From positions 1 to 48,078 of IMG/VR virus record IMGVR_UViG_3300030103_001048: DNA of 48,078 nucleotides; one strand, given 5' to 3'. The notes beneath the pieces are model-generated. The model was not told the DNA's origin, ran no database searches, and saw only the letters and a program-made list of their open reading frames with translations. A program made the translations under genes and the position numbers. Shown here one piece after another: positions 31,801 through 40,011 of the stretch. The stretch is from a virus. Position 1 is the stretch's first letter; each line of letters starts with the position of its first letter.

Positions 31801-33313
31801 CTAATGTATCCAAAACTCTTTCTTTGGCTAGTGCACGAATGTTGTCATCAACACCCTGACCTGAAGGAACAATAATATTTGCGACTTCATCAACTGCTTC
31901 GTCAAATTCTTTGGAGGAAAGATCTAGCCCTTTGTAAAAGTTTATCGGATTGATGTATTGATTGAACTGACGACGTAAGTAACCAACCTGATTCTTTTGG
32001 TTTTGCAACATCTCTTCTAAGGCTTTAGCTGCTTTTTGTTTTGCAGGAGTATCAGGAGTAAGTAGTTTACCGTCAGCGTCAACACCAACTTCTGTTTGTA
32101 GTTGTCGGATTAAATCATCTTCAAGATTAGCACGAACATCGATCATAGCGTCCGCAGCCTTTATCATTTGTTCAGAGCCAATCGCTTCAAGCTGTTTGCG
32201 GTCTCCTAAAAGAAACTTGTTGAGTGCTGCTTCTACTCTCTGTGCGTCTACGGGAGTTTCATCTTTTAACTTTGAGGCTTTCAAAAACTTCTTGGTTGCT
32301 TTATCAAAGTCCTCTGCTGCTTTCACGCCCATGCGTTCTGACATGTCAGCTACGGCACGAGCATCTTGAACTGTTTCATACAGTTTAACATCTGCTCCAC
32401 CAGACGCTGTAAAGTATTCTCTAAACAAATCTCTTGCACCTTTGGCCTTGTCGTTAACTGCGCCCATGCCAATAGCATCGAAACCTTTAGCCATACCTTC
32501 TGCAACTTTGCTAGGAGCCTTTATTACGGCCTGTGCTGCTTTCGCTCCTCGGTCAGTTCGACCAACGGCTCGTATTCCTGCCCCTCCAACAGTGAGAGCG
32601 GTATCAACTGCACCACTCAAAAACATATCTTCTACACCAGAACGAAGTTTATTACGAAACCTACGCGCTGCTTCTTGACGACCTGTTAGACCTGCGTCTT
32701 CTTCTGTCTCTAAAGCATCAGGAAGAATTTCAAAGTTGTCCGATAAGGTTGTTCGACCATCACTAGCAACGGCTGTGCTATAACCCAATGCTCCTACAGC
32801 AGTAGATCCGATCATCCCAGGACGAGAACCCACAAGAGTCTGACCAACCTTTGACGATCCAAAATCTATCGCTGATCTACCAAACTTTGTTCTACCCGCT
32901 TTGGATAATTTCTTACCTGCCTGCACCGCTTTTGCTGCTTGACCCGCTCGACCAAGCCACCCAACGACGGGTACGAACCCCACGCCAAAGGCTACAAGAT
33001 CTTCGGTTACATCTCCTGCTGTGCCCATTTCTGGTTTAATGTATTCAAAAGCGTCAGTAACAGCAGACGCAGTGTTCGTGTTTAAAGCACCGTCTACAAA
33101 AATTGCACCAAGTTCCAAGATTCCTTGTGGAACAGATATGACGCCAGAATATATACCTTTGCCTATATCTTCTGCTACATCAGGCACGAGTCCTTGATCG
33201 CCAGAAAGATAAGATCCTTTTTCTTTTTTTTCTGGAGTCAAATCGTCAAAAGAAACTTCGTCAGACTTGGAATCACTTTTTGGAATCAAGTCATCGAACG
33301 AAATATCAACCAT
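28841..33313 (-). CDS. giant virion/ejection-type protein (1490 aa)
   Basis: Last late gene in the leftward direction. Two SFDDL-type motifs near the N-terminus (ISFDDLIP, VSFDDLTP) and two near residues 1422 and 1433 (PSFDDLIP) frame the protein. Residues 100-130 are hydrophobic (DLVAFGVGFVPVVGWLGRAG), followed by long Ala/Lys/Glu-rich helices and many charged segments; the C-terminus is Pro/Thr-rich. Size, helical content and position after the tail genes fit an internal capsid protein ejected with DNA, as in other podoviruses (T7 gp16-like role, not sequence). No lysozyme or other enzyme motif was recognised. Confidence 0.65.
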   Translation of the reverse strand: MVDISFDDLIPKSDSKSDEVSFDDLTPEKKEKGSYLSGDQGLVPDVAEDIGKGIYSGVISVPQGILELGAIFVDGALNTNTASAVTDAFEYIKPEMGTAGDVTEDLVAFGVGFVPVVGWLGRAGQAAKAVQAGKKLSKAGRTKFGRSAIDFGSSKVGQTLVGSRPGMIGSTAVGALGYSTAVASDGRTTLSDNFEILPDALETEEDAGLTGRQEAARRFRNKLRSGVEDMFLSGAVDTALTVGGAGIRAVGRTDRGAKAAQAVIKAPSKVAEGMAKGFDAIGMGAVNDKAKGARDLFREYFTASGGADVKLYETVQDARAVADMSERMGVKAAEDFDKATKKFLKASKLKDETPVDAQRVEAALNKFLLGDRKQLEAIGSEQMIKAADAMIDVRANLEDDLIRQLQTEVGVDADGKLLTPDTPAKQKAAKALEEMLQNQKNQVGYLRRQFNQYINPINFYKGLDLSSKEFDEAVDEVANIIVPSGQGVDDNIRALAKERVLDTLGLYTTTGVSPEVVLKDKIKQVTREAKGGKTGLVARDRPVLTAMDDLFIAREPLVDKSPKLQRLKGLMTDPKEVYKKTISDMAQANAAADMYRGMIDQGLAVDAVEGMKLLNQGGRPAIIDIPDKLRMTDEQYQNAMEPFREIVRQRGIKRGEVVDDAGNVTVSPKEPAEELLEQYRADLINLKGYKALGDNRDIQHVFGGAYGDLTGRLVSPETYGAITAPLKFGSNTVLGEAAGVLSQLRSLSQKMTIVPNPGAQVRNIAGNFLMLGANANLGRQTDFSDMFKVLTASVADLDEAGLTRLAKKISLSGVEDTSLVVRALRDFGKAGEDLTSNTAKVAKTIDMWTDKIPFMQTFEKVYGESDTFFKGLALLGEEKKILNAFKAAGLEPDDERIYQALMDAGLAKRYKSAVTEFGDASSDLLPYEVMAADAVKDTMPIYPRIGKAVRALDVFPLIGNFTSFASENIRNSANILGRGLKEMSFTIPPELRQQIGEEAASAFERQIRGEGAQRLMSYTAVATIGPSQAVKATMYATGTTQEQYDALKSQLPRYMDGHQLLILSNDQKGKVDYIDLSYVSPYAFVLDPARAALEIYKREGKLDKSQVERIGSGALRGLTMFAEPFGEESLIYERLRDVLPSKDAPLLSIVGRGGKTENGVPVYNSTDSIGDKIDKATGHLLNGVIPAYSQLIGEVDRPFSALDVPKTGNLRKAVRETFNQGRVLRSITGAPGGRGEEYKPFKEGARLVTGFTPMTLDIRNDFAFAGKAYTPRRTEAKSAAQRDMKKGNLTMEDMLTSWDTYLDNLYREQSNLYQDIEAARKLMPGLSKSRQDTIIRQNLTKGAKLGKAEANAIMNGEFWPTDASKELWKDLIAARKAEGRTFITDMSDFSPFNQRSRDRKRQPLSLDSPGDAPRATVPSKIPSFDDLIPSNIPSFDDLIPTLDESSLSVPIAPPTVPTAPTITASNTQVDPTLLGGDPATQALAKSLGRV

Positions 33314-34515
33314 TATAACCCTCCCGGGTCGATCCCTGCTTGTTCTAAACGTTCTATAACTTTATCTCGTGGTGCACCTTGTTCAATCGCTTTTCTAGCT
33401 TTATCTAATGCTGTCATGGGAGCAGGATCCCCTGTAGGAGCATCAAAGCTACCGCTTCTCAAGAACTGTAGTATTTGAGTGCCTGTGTTGTCTCCGTATT
33501 GTTCATTAAAATTCTCAGCAACTTTAGACATATCTTCGGTCTCTGCTCTTTTTGCAAAGATTTTAACAAGTGTATCTAAGTTTGGTGGTAGCTTCGTTGT
33601 CTTAGCCCTAGCTGCAATATTAGCCTTTGCTAACTCTGCTTCTTGCTTCGCCCTACGTGTTTCTGTGTCACGAGAAACCATCAAGCTATCTGCTACTGCG
33701 GAGGATATACGTGCCCCTGCTGTCGGCCTGATTGCCTGCCCTGTGTTTGGATTGACATAGTTCCCTGCCAAGGCAGCACCTAGCTTCGCTCCTGCAATAG
33801 CTTTGTTTATCTCATCTATCTCAGCTTCTGCGGGAACACTCTCTATACCAAGGTTTGTGGCAGCAGCTATAAGATCTTTCTTTGTATCTCCTGTTTGATC
33901 TTTTTCAGGAAGTTCAGATTTAATGATTTTTTTAGAAACATCTTTTTGGTCTCCCTCTAAATCTTTTTTAGTGAGTTCTGCTGCCTCTACCGGGATTCCA
34001 AGTTCTGCTGCCCCTTTTGAAGTCAAAGCTTTTTGCCCTAACTTAAAAGCTTCATTAAACAAAAACGCCGGACCCATGGGTGTTGCTACGTTAAGAGGAA
34101 GATCTCTAGGAAGACCACCATCTCTAAGTTTTTTAACAGGAGGCTTTTGAGCCATGGGTTTAGCCATGGGCCGAGGTACTTGAGCCATAGGTTTAGCCAT
34201 GGGCTGATTCATCTGTTGTATCCCTGCAATATTAGGGATGGGCTGTGATGGAGGGAGCATGGGTCGCTGATCTTGGGCCGCAGGCATTGGCAAAGACTGA
34301 TTAGTTTTTGGAAGTACAACAGGACGTGGTAGTGCAGCAGCTTTCATAAGATCTTGAGAAGAGGCCATAATACCGCCTGCCATAGGTTGTTTGGGTGCCT
34401 GAGTCATAACTTGAGGTTGTGGCATTGTTGCAATACCGCCCATCTGTCGTAGTTTGTCTCGTGCTTCCGTGGCTTTCTTAAACAACCGCCTGTTATTAAC
34501 GTTTTTGTTTTCCAT
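33313..34515 (-). CDS. virion protein, Pro/Met/Gln-rich (400 aa)
   Basis: Residues 30-130 are low-complexity Met/Pro/Gln/Ala with repeated PMAKPMAQ; residues 140-400 are Lys/Glu/Ala helical. Its TAA overlaps the ATG of the 1490-aa gene, so they are coupled and probably act together, for example as an ejection complex or scaffold. No family recognised; major capsid identity is unlikely because no HK97-fold pattern is evident. Confidence 0.55.
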   Translation of the reverse strand: MENKNVNNRRLFKKATEARDKLRQMGGIATMPQPQVMTQAPKQPMAGGIMASSQDLMKAAALPRPVVLPKTNQSLPMPAAQDQRPMLPPSQPIPNIAGIQQMNQPMAKPMAQVPRPMAKPMAQKPPVKKLRDGGLPRDLPLNVATPMGPAFLFNEAFKLGQKALTSKGAAELGIPVEAAELTKKDLEGDQKDVSKKIIKSELPEKDQTGDTKKDLIAAATNLGIESVPAEAEIDEINKAIAGAKLGAALAGNYVNPNTGQAIRPTAGARISSAVADSLMVSRDTETRRAKQEAELAKANIAARAKTTKLPPNLDTLVKIFAKRAETEDMSKVAENFNEQYGDNTGTQILQFLRSGSFDAPTGDPAPMTALDKARKAIEQGAPRDKVIERLEQAGIDPGGL

Positions 34516-34521
34516 GCTTAC

Positions 34522-35724
34522 CTACCTGTTAAACATACTACCGAGGATCGATTGTCCTCCGCCATACTGTTGCTGATATGAACCAAGTCCCATGGCTGTA
34601 CCAATGGTGCTTCCTAAAACATTCTGTCGTGGCGCAGATCCTATCGATAGAGATTGCTGTGTAGATGGAACTCCACGGAAGATATCTCCCATGTAACTAA
34701 ATCGTTGGAACGGCTCATATGCGGTTTCGATAGCAGACTGACGTTGTACATCATACTCAGCTTGTCTTTGTTGCTGCTCAATGCCACCGACGTTCATCAG
34801 GTTCTGCACGTCTTGATAGCCAAGATTCTGGGCCAACTGACCAAGTCCTGCCTGTGCAGTTCCCAACCCTTGGAAAACTTGTGCTCCCGACTGACCGCGT
34901 TTCATCTGGTTCTCAAACGCAGATTGAGCTTGTTGTTGTGCACCAGTAAACGCTTGTGATCGCAACTGTGCCCCTGTTCTGGCCTTTCGGTCATCTGCTG
35001 CACGTTGTATTTCTTGTTCTGCTATTTCAGCACGAGATCCGCCAAAGGCTCCTGCGCCAACGGCTCTAGCTGCTTGTCTTGCTCTTTCTTGTGTAGCCTG
35101 TCTCTGTATATCCTGTTCAGTGGTATCTATAACCTGCTCTACAAATGGATCGTAGAAGTCTTTGTATCCACCAACCCTGCGCACTGTAGATGCTCCTGTC
35201 TCTGGATCAACGTCCATAATAGGTTCGCCATCATACCCATAAACAATTTGACCACGAGGATCGAACCTACCTAGAGAACCCTCGAGGGTTCCAACACCAG
35301 ATTCGTAAGTTCCTTTTGCCTCTTCCATCAAAGGGGCATATGCGCCTATACCCTGTATACCAAGCTGTATTGCCTGCTGTTGTGCGGGAGTAAGAGGCAT
35401 AACATCAGGTCGAGGAACGCCACCTTTGACTTCTTGTATTGGTTGACCACGAACATCAAGGATCAAGTTTCCTGATTGGTCCCTTCGATAGATAGGGTTT
35501 CCCTCTTCATCAAACTGAGGCTGTCCAAGGAGCGGGGACATAGATGCAATCCCTCGCGGGACTGATTTCATGACAGGATTACCCTCTGCATCTAAAACAG
35601 GGTTTCCTTCTTCGTCTAACTCAGGGACTTGCTCCGTGCGATAAACATTAGCAAGAAGGTCTTTTAGGTATCGCTCCTGATACTCAGGAAGAAGGGTTAA
35701 CCCTTGTTGTTGGATTACGTCCAT
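34522..35724 (-). CDS. virion protein, Gln/Ala-rich (400 aa)
   Basis: N-terminal part carries repeated DEEGNPVLDAEGNPVMK-like turns (four (D/E)xxGNPxxD-type loops between residues 35 and 85), which may bind metal or form beta turns. Residues 180-340 are Arg/Gln/Ala helical (AARAVGAGAFGGSRAEIAEQ). Its ATG overlaps the end of the upstream gene. Probably a tail or ejection protein; a receptor role is not supported. Confidence 0.55.
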   Translation of the reverse strand: MDVIQQQGLTLLPEYQERYLKDLLANVYRTEQVPELDEEGNPVLDAEGNPVMKSVPRGIASMSPLLGQPQFDEEGNPIYRRDQSGNLILDVRGQPIQEVKGGVPRPDVMPLTPAQQQAIQLGIQGIGAYAPLMEEAKGTYESGVGTLEGSLGRFDPRGQIVYGYDGEPIMDVDPETGASTVRRVGGYKDFYDPFVEQVIDTTEQDIQRQATQERARQAARAVGAGAFGGSRAEIAEQEIQRAADDRKARTGAQLRSQAFTGAQQQAQSAFENQMKRGQSGAQVFQGLGTAQAGLGQLAQNLGYQDVQNLMNVGGIEQQQRQAEYDVQRQSAIETAYEPFQRFSYMGDIFRGVPSTQQSLSIGSAPRQNVLGSTIGTAMGLGSYQQQYGGGQSILGSMFNR

Positions 35725-36485
35725 TACGCCATCCTCTCAAACCTGTTCATCATCTTATACATTTCCGCAGCCCCCTTCGCTCGATTGCCGCCTCCTGCAC
35801 CTTTGACCGCATCCGCCGTCATAACAAACTCACCATCCGAGAGCCGTGCTTCTTGGACCCTACCACCGTTTTGATAGATCGCTGCGGGTATAGAATCGCT
35901 CTTGCCTGTTCCAGGACCAGAGATCATACCACCGACGTTCATGAATCTTGTGTCCGCAGCAGCAATCCCTTGATAGTCAGGGGCTCTTTCTCCTGTGTCT
36001 CGTTGTCTTTGTTGCAGTGGTGTCAACGGTATTGGTTTTGGCTCTCCTGCTTGGATCAATCCTGCTAGGATTAGGTTGTCCATCATGCCACCACCGAACA
36101 ATCCCGATCCTACTGTTGCATTTGCAGTTGGAGCACCACCTGCGCCTGCTGTCACACCTGTTCCGATCTTAGAAATAGCGTCTCCAATTGGGGCAGTAGC
36201 TTTCATTAGGCCAGGAGCCACCTTACTCAACGCTGCTTGTTGTGCGGTTTGTTGTGCTGCATATTGACCTGCGAGACCCTCAAGCCCTAATGCACCCGCG
36301 CCTTTTGCTGCTAAACCAGAAACTCCTGGGAGAGAACCAATTCCGTATCCCATTATACCAGATTTCAATGCGTCCCCTATATCGCCACCAGATGCAAGAG
36401 TCCCGATCCCAGAACCAAGGGCCGCGCCCATTGGACCGCCAAACGCTAGTCCTACTAAACCTCCGATTGCAGATAATAAACTCAT
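35724..36485 (-). CDS. Gly/Ala-rich virion protein (253 aa)
   Basis: N-terminal 60 residues form Gly/Ala hydrophobic helices (GGLVGLAFGGPMGAALGSGI) that could penetrate membranes. The C-terminal domain (GPGTGKSDSIPAAI, then ARLSDGEFVMTADAVKGAGG, then MYKMMNRFE) is a recurring module in marine podovirus virion proteins. Coupled to the 400-aa gene downstream. Fits an ejection or pore-forming internal protein; inference from composition and position. Confidence 0.6.
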   Translation of the reverse strand: MSLLSAIGGLVGLAFGGPMGAALGSGIGTLASGGDIGDALKSGIMGYGIGSLPGVSGLAAKGAGALGLEGLAGQYAAQQTAQQAALSKVAPGLMKATAPIGDAISKIGTGVTAGAGGAPTANATVGSGLFGGGMMDNLILAGLIQAGEPKPIPLTPLQQRQRDTGERAPDYQGIAAADTRFMNVGGMISGPGTGKSDSIPAAIYQNGGRVQEARLSDGEFVMTADAVKGAGGGNRAKGAAEMYKMMNRFERMA

Positions 36486-36712
36486 TATGCTTCTCCTGAA
36501 ATAGCTTCTGGGGCCGTTACACTAATACTTGTGCTGCGTTTTTCTTTTCCTGTCCAAGGTTTCCCACAATCAGGGCAATTCCCATCGGGGTAACTCGCAA
36601 TCTCTTCGGGTGTGTCAACTGCGTTTTCACAGTTTACACAATGCACTGTATCAGAACTTGTTGAAGGTTTCCACTTCGATCCGTCCCGCATTGTAATAAT
36701 AGTATCACTCAT
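36485..36712 (-). CDS. small zinc-ribbon protein in late module (75 aa)
   Basis: CVNC (residues about 25-28) and CPDC (about 46-49) give a four-Cys zinc site with a short acidic linker; the C-terminus is Ser/Thr/Ala-rich. Lies between the gp10-like tail region and the ejection-type proteins; overlaps both neighbours by 1-4 nt. Function unknown. Confidence 0.6.
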   Translation of the reverse strand: MSDTIITMRDGSKWKPSTSSDTVHCVNCENAVDTPEEIASYPDGNCPDCGKPWTGKEKRSTSISVTAPEAISGEA

Positions 36713-37005
36713 GATGTTGTCACCGTTACTGTGCCCACTGTGCCTGTTCCTACGGAACCACGGACGTGTGGGGAGTTAATTAAAGTTATCTTAACAAAAC
36801 CTGACTGTTGAAACAATGCCCCTGTTTCAAGGCCACTGTCGTCTGTTTGTAGGTTCGTTAAAACAAGTTCAGTATTACGTCCTTGTCCAGGGTTTTGTTG
36901 CTGCGTTAAATATACCGCAAAAGAACGAACCAACTCTGCAAAGTATTGTTGGCTGTATTCCCCCGGAGGAACAGCAAAAAAAGGAAGAGTTAGATTTCGG
37001 GACAT
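36709..37005 (-). CDS. small tail/virion protein (98 aa)
   Basis: Starts MSRNLTLPFFAVPPGEYSQQ, then a helix and a beta-rich C-terminus (SGFVKITLINSPHVRGSVG, GTVTVTT). Similar to small proteins next to tail hub genes in marine podoviruses. Its start overlaps the gp10-like stop. Probably structural. Confidence 0.55.
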   Translation of the reverse strand: MSRNLTLPFFAVPPGEYSQQYFAELVRSFAVYLTQQQNPGQGRNTELVLTNLQTDDSGLETGALFQQSGFVKITLINSPHVRGSVGTGTVGTVTVTTS

Positions 37006-38921
37006 CAGCGCCTCCCGTCAGGTCGTATGTCCACTCTGGGGGAACCTAGTCGCCATGTCACTCCGGCGGCGTCTGACTCAACTCTAAAAGCAAAGCTGCG
37101 CCCACGTAATCGTACATGTGCATCTTGTGTAAACTGCTCTACAGGAACTGTGGCAGTCTTTGTCACCGTAGAATTGGTTGTTTGTAGATAGTTGCCACCA
37201 GGGAAGTTCCTTGCTTTTAGCGTCATAGTGGCAGTAGGGTTGTCTGCGGTGGAATCTCTAAAGGTAAGATCTGGGATCAAACGACGGATAAACGCAAAGT
37301 TATCGCCATCTCCTATATCAATCTGACTAGATTCAATGTGCGCGGTAAGAGCACTTGCAGGCGTAGTCTCACCGTTATCAAATCCATTTTCGTGACGATA
37401 CAGATAGTTACCTGGACCCGCAGCCAAAGGAAACTCTCTAATTCCTTGATCGAGCCACGCTGAACGGGTCAAGTTTCCATAGTACCAAAGTTTTTGAACA
37501 TAGTTGTATACAACATACCGATCATTTTCATTACTGTTTGCAGAAGGATAGAACCACCAGATCTCTCCAAACAATGTATTCACACCCGCAGTGACTTTTT
37601 CTGCTTGTGCTTCATTAAAATCAGAAAACACATAATCCCGAACAGAGCACTGAATACGTTGCACTGTACCTGCATAAGCATAGAACTCACGTTTGCCCAT
37701 CCAAAATACGGTGTCTTCCACAGCAACCGCAGCCATTGGACCCCTTATAGTAAGGTTTTCAGAGATAAGATTTGCACCAAAAGTAAACGGTGGGCCAAGA
37801 AACTGCATCGAATACAAGCTAACATCTGTAAATACTACGATCTCTTGCCGAGTTTCTACGGCTGTAATGATCTCTGATCCAGAACCGAGACGCAACTCTC
37901 CTGCTGTGTTGGTCGCTGTGGATGCCCAGTCGGTTAAAGATTCTTGATCCGAGAACCGAATAAGCAATGGATCCTGAGTACCAAGGCTATCTTCACCGTC
38001 ACATCCAAACGCAAGAACGTGGCGGTCTCGATCAGATACAAGAACCTGTTTTGCAACAGTCGGAGTTTTATCTGCATTTGCTAATCCAGATAGTTCTACC
38101 GCTCGTGTGCCTACACCATTTGTTGCGTCCCAATAATAAATCCCACCGTCGCGTACATTTATTAAAAGATCTTCGCCAAAGTTATCGTGAGACCAAATAC
38201 GCAAGGTATCAGTAAGAACCGTAATTGTAGCTGCTTCGCCCCAACCATTTCTTCCCCAAGTACCTGCGCCCCAACCATTACCAAGAACAGTGGTATTTAG
38301 CCCTACGTTGATTTGATACACGCCTACAACAGAGGAACCACCGTTACCTGTATCAGAAGAATTTGCAGTTACAGTCGTTGGAGTATAGACCCCATCCACT
38401 GTGATGTTTTCTAAAACAGCAACTTCTCTTGCAAGAATGATGTAGTTGTTGTCGTCTACAAGTCTATTTATCTGATACTCTTGATTCAAAACAGCGGCGG
38501 TAATGTTACCGCCCAGTGTCGCTGCACCAGAGAAAGTAACAAAGTCGTTTTCCACTGCGCCGTGAGCGGCATCTGTTACTTGTATTTCGTTTGAACCGTT
38601 TGTTGCAGTAAAAGTAACGTCTCCCGCAGCAGTTGTTACACGAATCGGAGTGATGTCGTTATACCCACCGCCCTGATTTATGTAATATTTAAACGCGGTT
38701 CCTACACCTAAAAACTCATCTAGATTCAAACTAACCCAAGGATGCAATGCACGGGCAGTGCCAAGAAACGAAATATCTGAATCTTTAATCCATCCGCCTA
38801 TTTTTTCAGCATATCCAAATCGAAACCTGACTTTGTCCATATCAAACCAACCGCCCTCATTGGAGTATGAAGTAGTTTCTTTGTTGATCCCTGGTTTAAA
38901 CTGAAGCTTGGTTAAGGGCAT
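37005..38921 (-). CDS. tail hub / P22 gp10-like protein (638 aa)
   Basis: Starts MPLTKLQFKPGINKETTSYS then GGWFDMDKVRFRFGYAEKIG, a hallmark N-terminus of marine podovirus tail proteins comparable to the P22 gp10 tail hub. The middle is repeated beta (VTFTATNGSNEIQVTDAAHG; propeller-like), and the end RSFAFRVESDAAGVTWRLGS binds partners. With the gp4-like genes it would close the portal and carry fibres. Homology to gp10 is judged by family look and context, not alignment. Confidence 0.65.
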   Translation of the reverse strand: MPLTKLQFKPGINKETTSYSNEGGWFDMDKVRFRFGYAEKIGGWIKDSDISFLGTARALHPWVSLNLDEFLGVGTAFKYYINQGGGYNDITPIRVTTAAGDVTFTATNGSNEIQVTDAAHGAVENDFVTFSGAATLGGNITAAVLNQEYQINRLVDDNNYIILAREVAVLENITVDGVYTPTTVTANSSDTGNGGSSVVGVYQINVGLNTTVLGNGWGAGTWGRNGWGEAATITVLTDTLRIWSHDNFGEDLLINVRDGGIYYWDATNGVGTRAVELSGLANADKTPTVAKQVLVSDRDRHVLAFGCDGEDSLGTQDPLLIRFSDQESLTDWASTATNTAGELRLGSGSEIITAVETRQEIVVFTDVSLYSMQFLGPPFTFGANLISENLTIRGPMAAVAVEDTVFWMGKREFYAYAGTVQRIQCSVRDYVFSDFNEAQAEKVTAGVNTLFGEIWWFYPSANSNENDRYVVYNYVQKLWYYGNLTRSAWLDQGIREFPLAAGPGNYLYRHENGFDNGETTPASALTAHIESSQIDIGDGDNFAFIRRLIPDLTFRDSTADNPTATMTLKARNFPGGNYLQTTNSTVTKTATVPVEQFTQDAHVRLRGRSFAFRVESDAAGVTWRLGSPRVDIRPDGRR

Positions 38922-38930
38922 GTTTAACCT

Positions 38931-39995
38931 TTAATTTAATGTGTAACTACCAACACCACTGAATCCTACATCCGTGGATGGAAAGGCTCTTCCTGCCCCC
39001 CAAAGGATTCGAACAACACCTTGACCGCCGCCTCCTCCATAGTTGGCGGCACCACCGTTCCAGTAATTAGCTCCGGCACCGCCGCCAAAGGCACCGCCGC
39101 CTCCGCCAGAACCATAGCCGCTACCAGTGTATGTACCACCTAGACCACCAGCTACTGTGACGCCACTTGTAATAGTAAAGGCACCACCGTTATCAGCTTG
39201 ACCGCTGTTAGTACGACCGCCATCACCACCATTTGACCCGCCGCCTCCGCCGCCTCGACCATCGGGAGAAGTAACATTTACACCTGCGGCACCATTACTA
39301 CCTTGACCAAAAATACCAGTACCGCCGCCGCCTGCGGCACCTTGACCGCTACCATTATCAAACATGCCGCCGCCACCGCCTCCGGCAGATCCCGCTGTCG
39401 GGTTATTAACTGTAACTCCGTCAGACGACATGTACCCTGCGTCTCCTCCTGCGCCGCCATATCCTCCGGCTCCACCACCTGCGCCTGGTCTCGCAGCATC
39501 TAGAGAACGACTTACACCACCTGCTCCGCCGCCAGTGCCATTGTAACCGCCGCCGGAAGAGGTTCCAGATGACCCACCGCCGCCACCACCGCCGCCATAG
39601 ACAACACCCGTGCCAACAAAACTAGAATTACCACCATCATTATTTGTGTTTCTAGCACCTCCCGCACCAACGGTTACAGCATAAGTATTACCTGGAGTAA
39701 CAGAATAAGCGTTTAGGTAACCTAAACCGCCGCCTCCGCCGCCACGTTTCTTGTTTGATTGTGTGTTATTACCTCCGGCTCCACCACCACCAATACAAAG
39801 AACGCAAACTTCTGTTACTCCATCAGGACATGTCCATGTATGACCTCCTGTGTTTGTGTAGATGTGTTCTCCTGGCGCAGCGCTGCCGCCGCCAGGGTTA
39901 AATCCCCGAGCGGAGCCGCCACCAAATGTAGCAAGCATTGGGGCAAACAAACGTTGTTTAGGTACTAAAACACCATTCTTCTTCGTATAATCCAT
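38931..39995 (-). CDS. glycine-rich tail-tip adhesin (354 aa)
   Basis: After an N-terminal segment (YTNTGGHTWTCPDGVTEVCV), residues 75-330 are dominated by Gly runs (GGGGAGG, GGGGGG) separated by short variable loops, as in polyglycine-sandwich adhesins (glycine-rich receptor-recognition domains of T-even-like gp38 type and Gly-rich phage fibres). The loops are the probable host-range determinants. Lies between tail fibre and tail hub genes. Gly runs also make this DNA repetitive. Confidence 0.75.
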   Translation of the reverse strand: MDYTKKNGVLVPKQRLFAPMLATFGGGSARGFNPGGGSAAPGEHIYTNTGGHTWTCPDGVTEVCVLCIGGGGAGGNNTQSNKKRGGGGGGLGYLNAYSVTPGNTYAVTVGAGGARNTNNDGGNSSFVGTGVVYGGGGGGGGSSGTSSGGGYNGTGGGAGGVSRSLDAARPGAGGGAGGYGGAGGDAGYMSSDGVTVNNPTAGSAGGGGGGMFDNGSGQGAAGGGGTGIFGQGSNGAAGVNVTSPDGRGGGGGGSNGGDGGRTNSGQADNGGAFTITSGVTVAGGLGGTYTGSGYGSGGGGGAFGGGAGANYWNGGAANYGGGGGQGVVRILWGAGRAFPSTDVGFSGVGSYTLN

Positions 39996-40011
39996 CTGTT
40001 TACCCCTTTAA

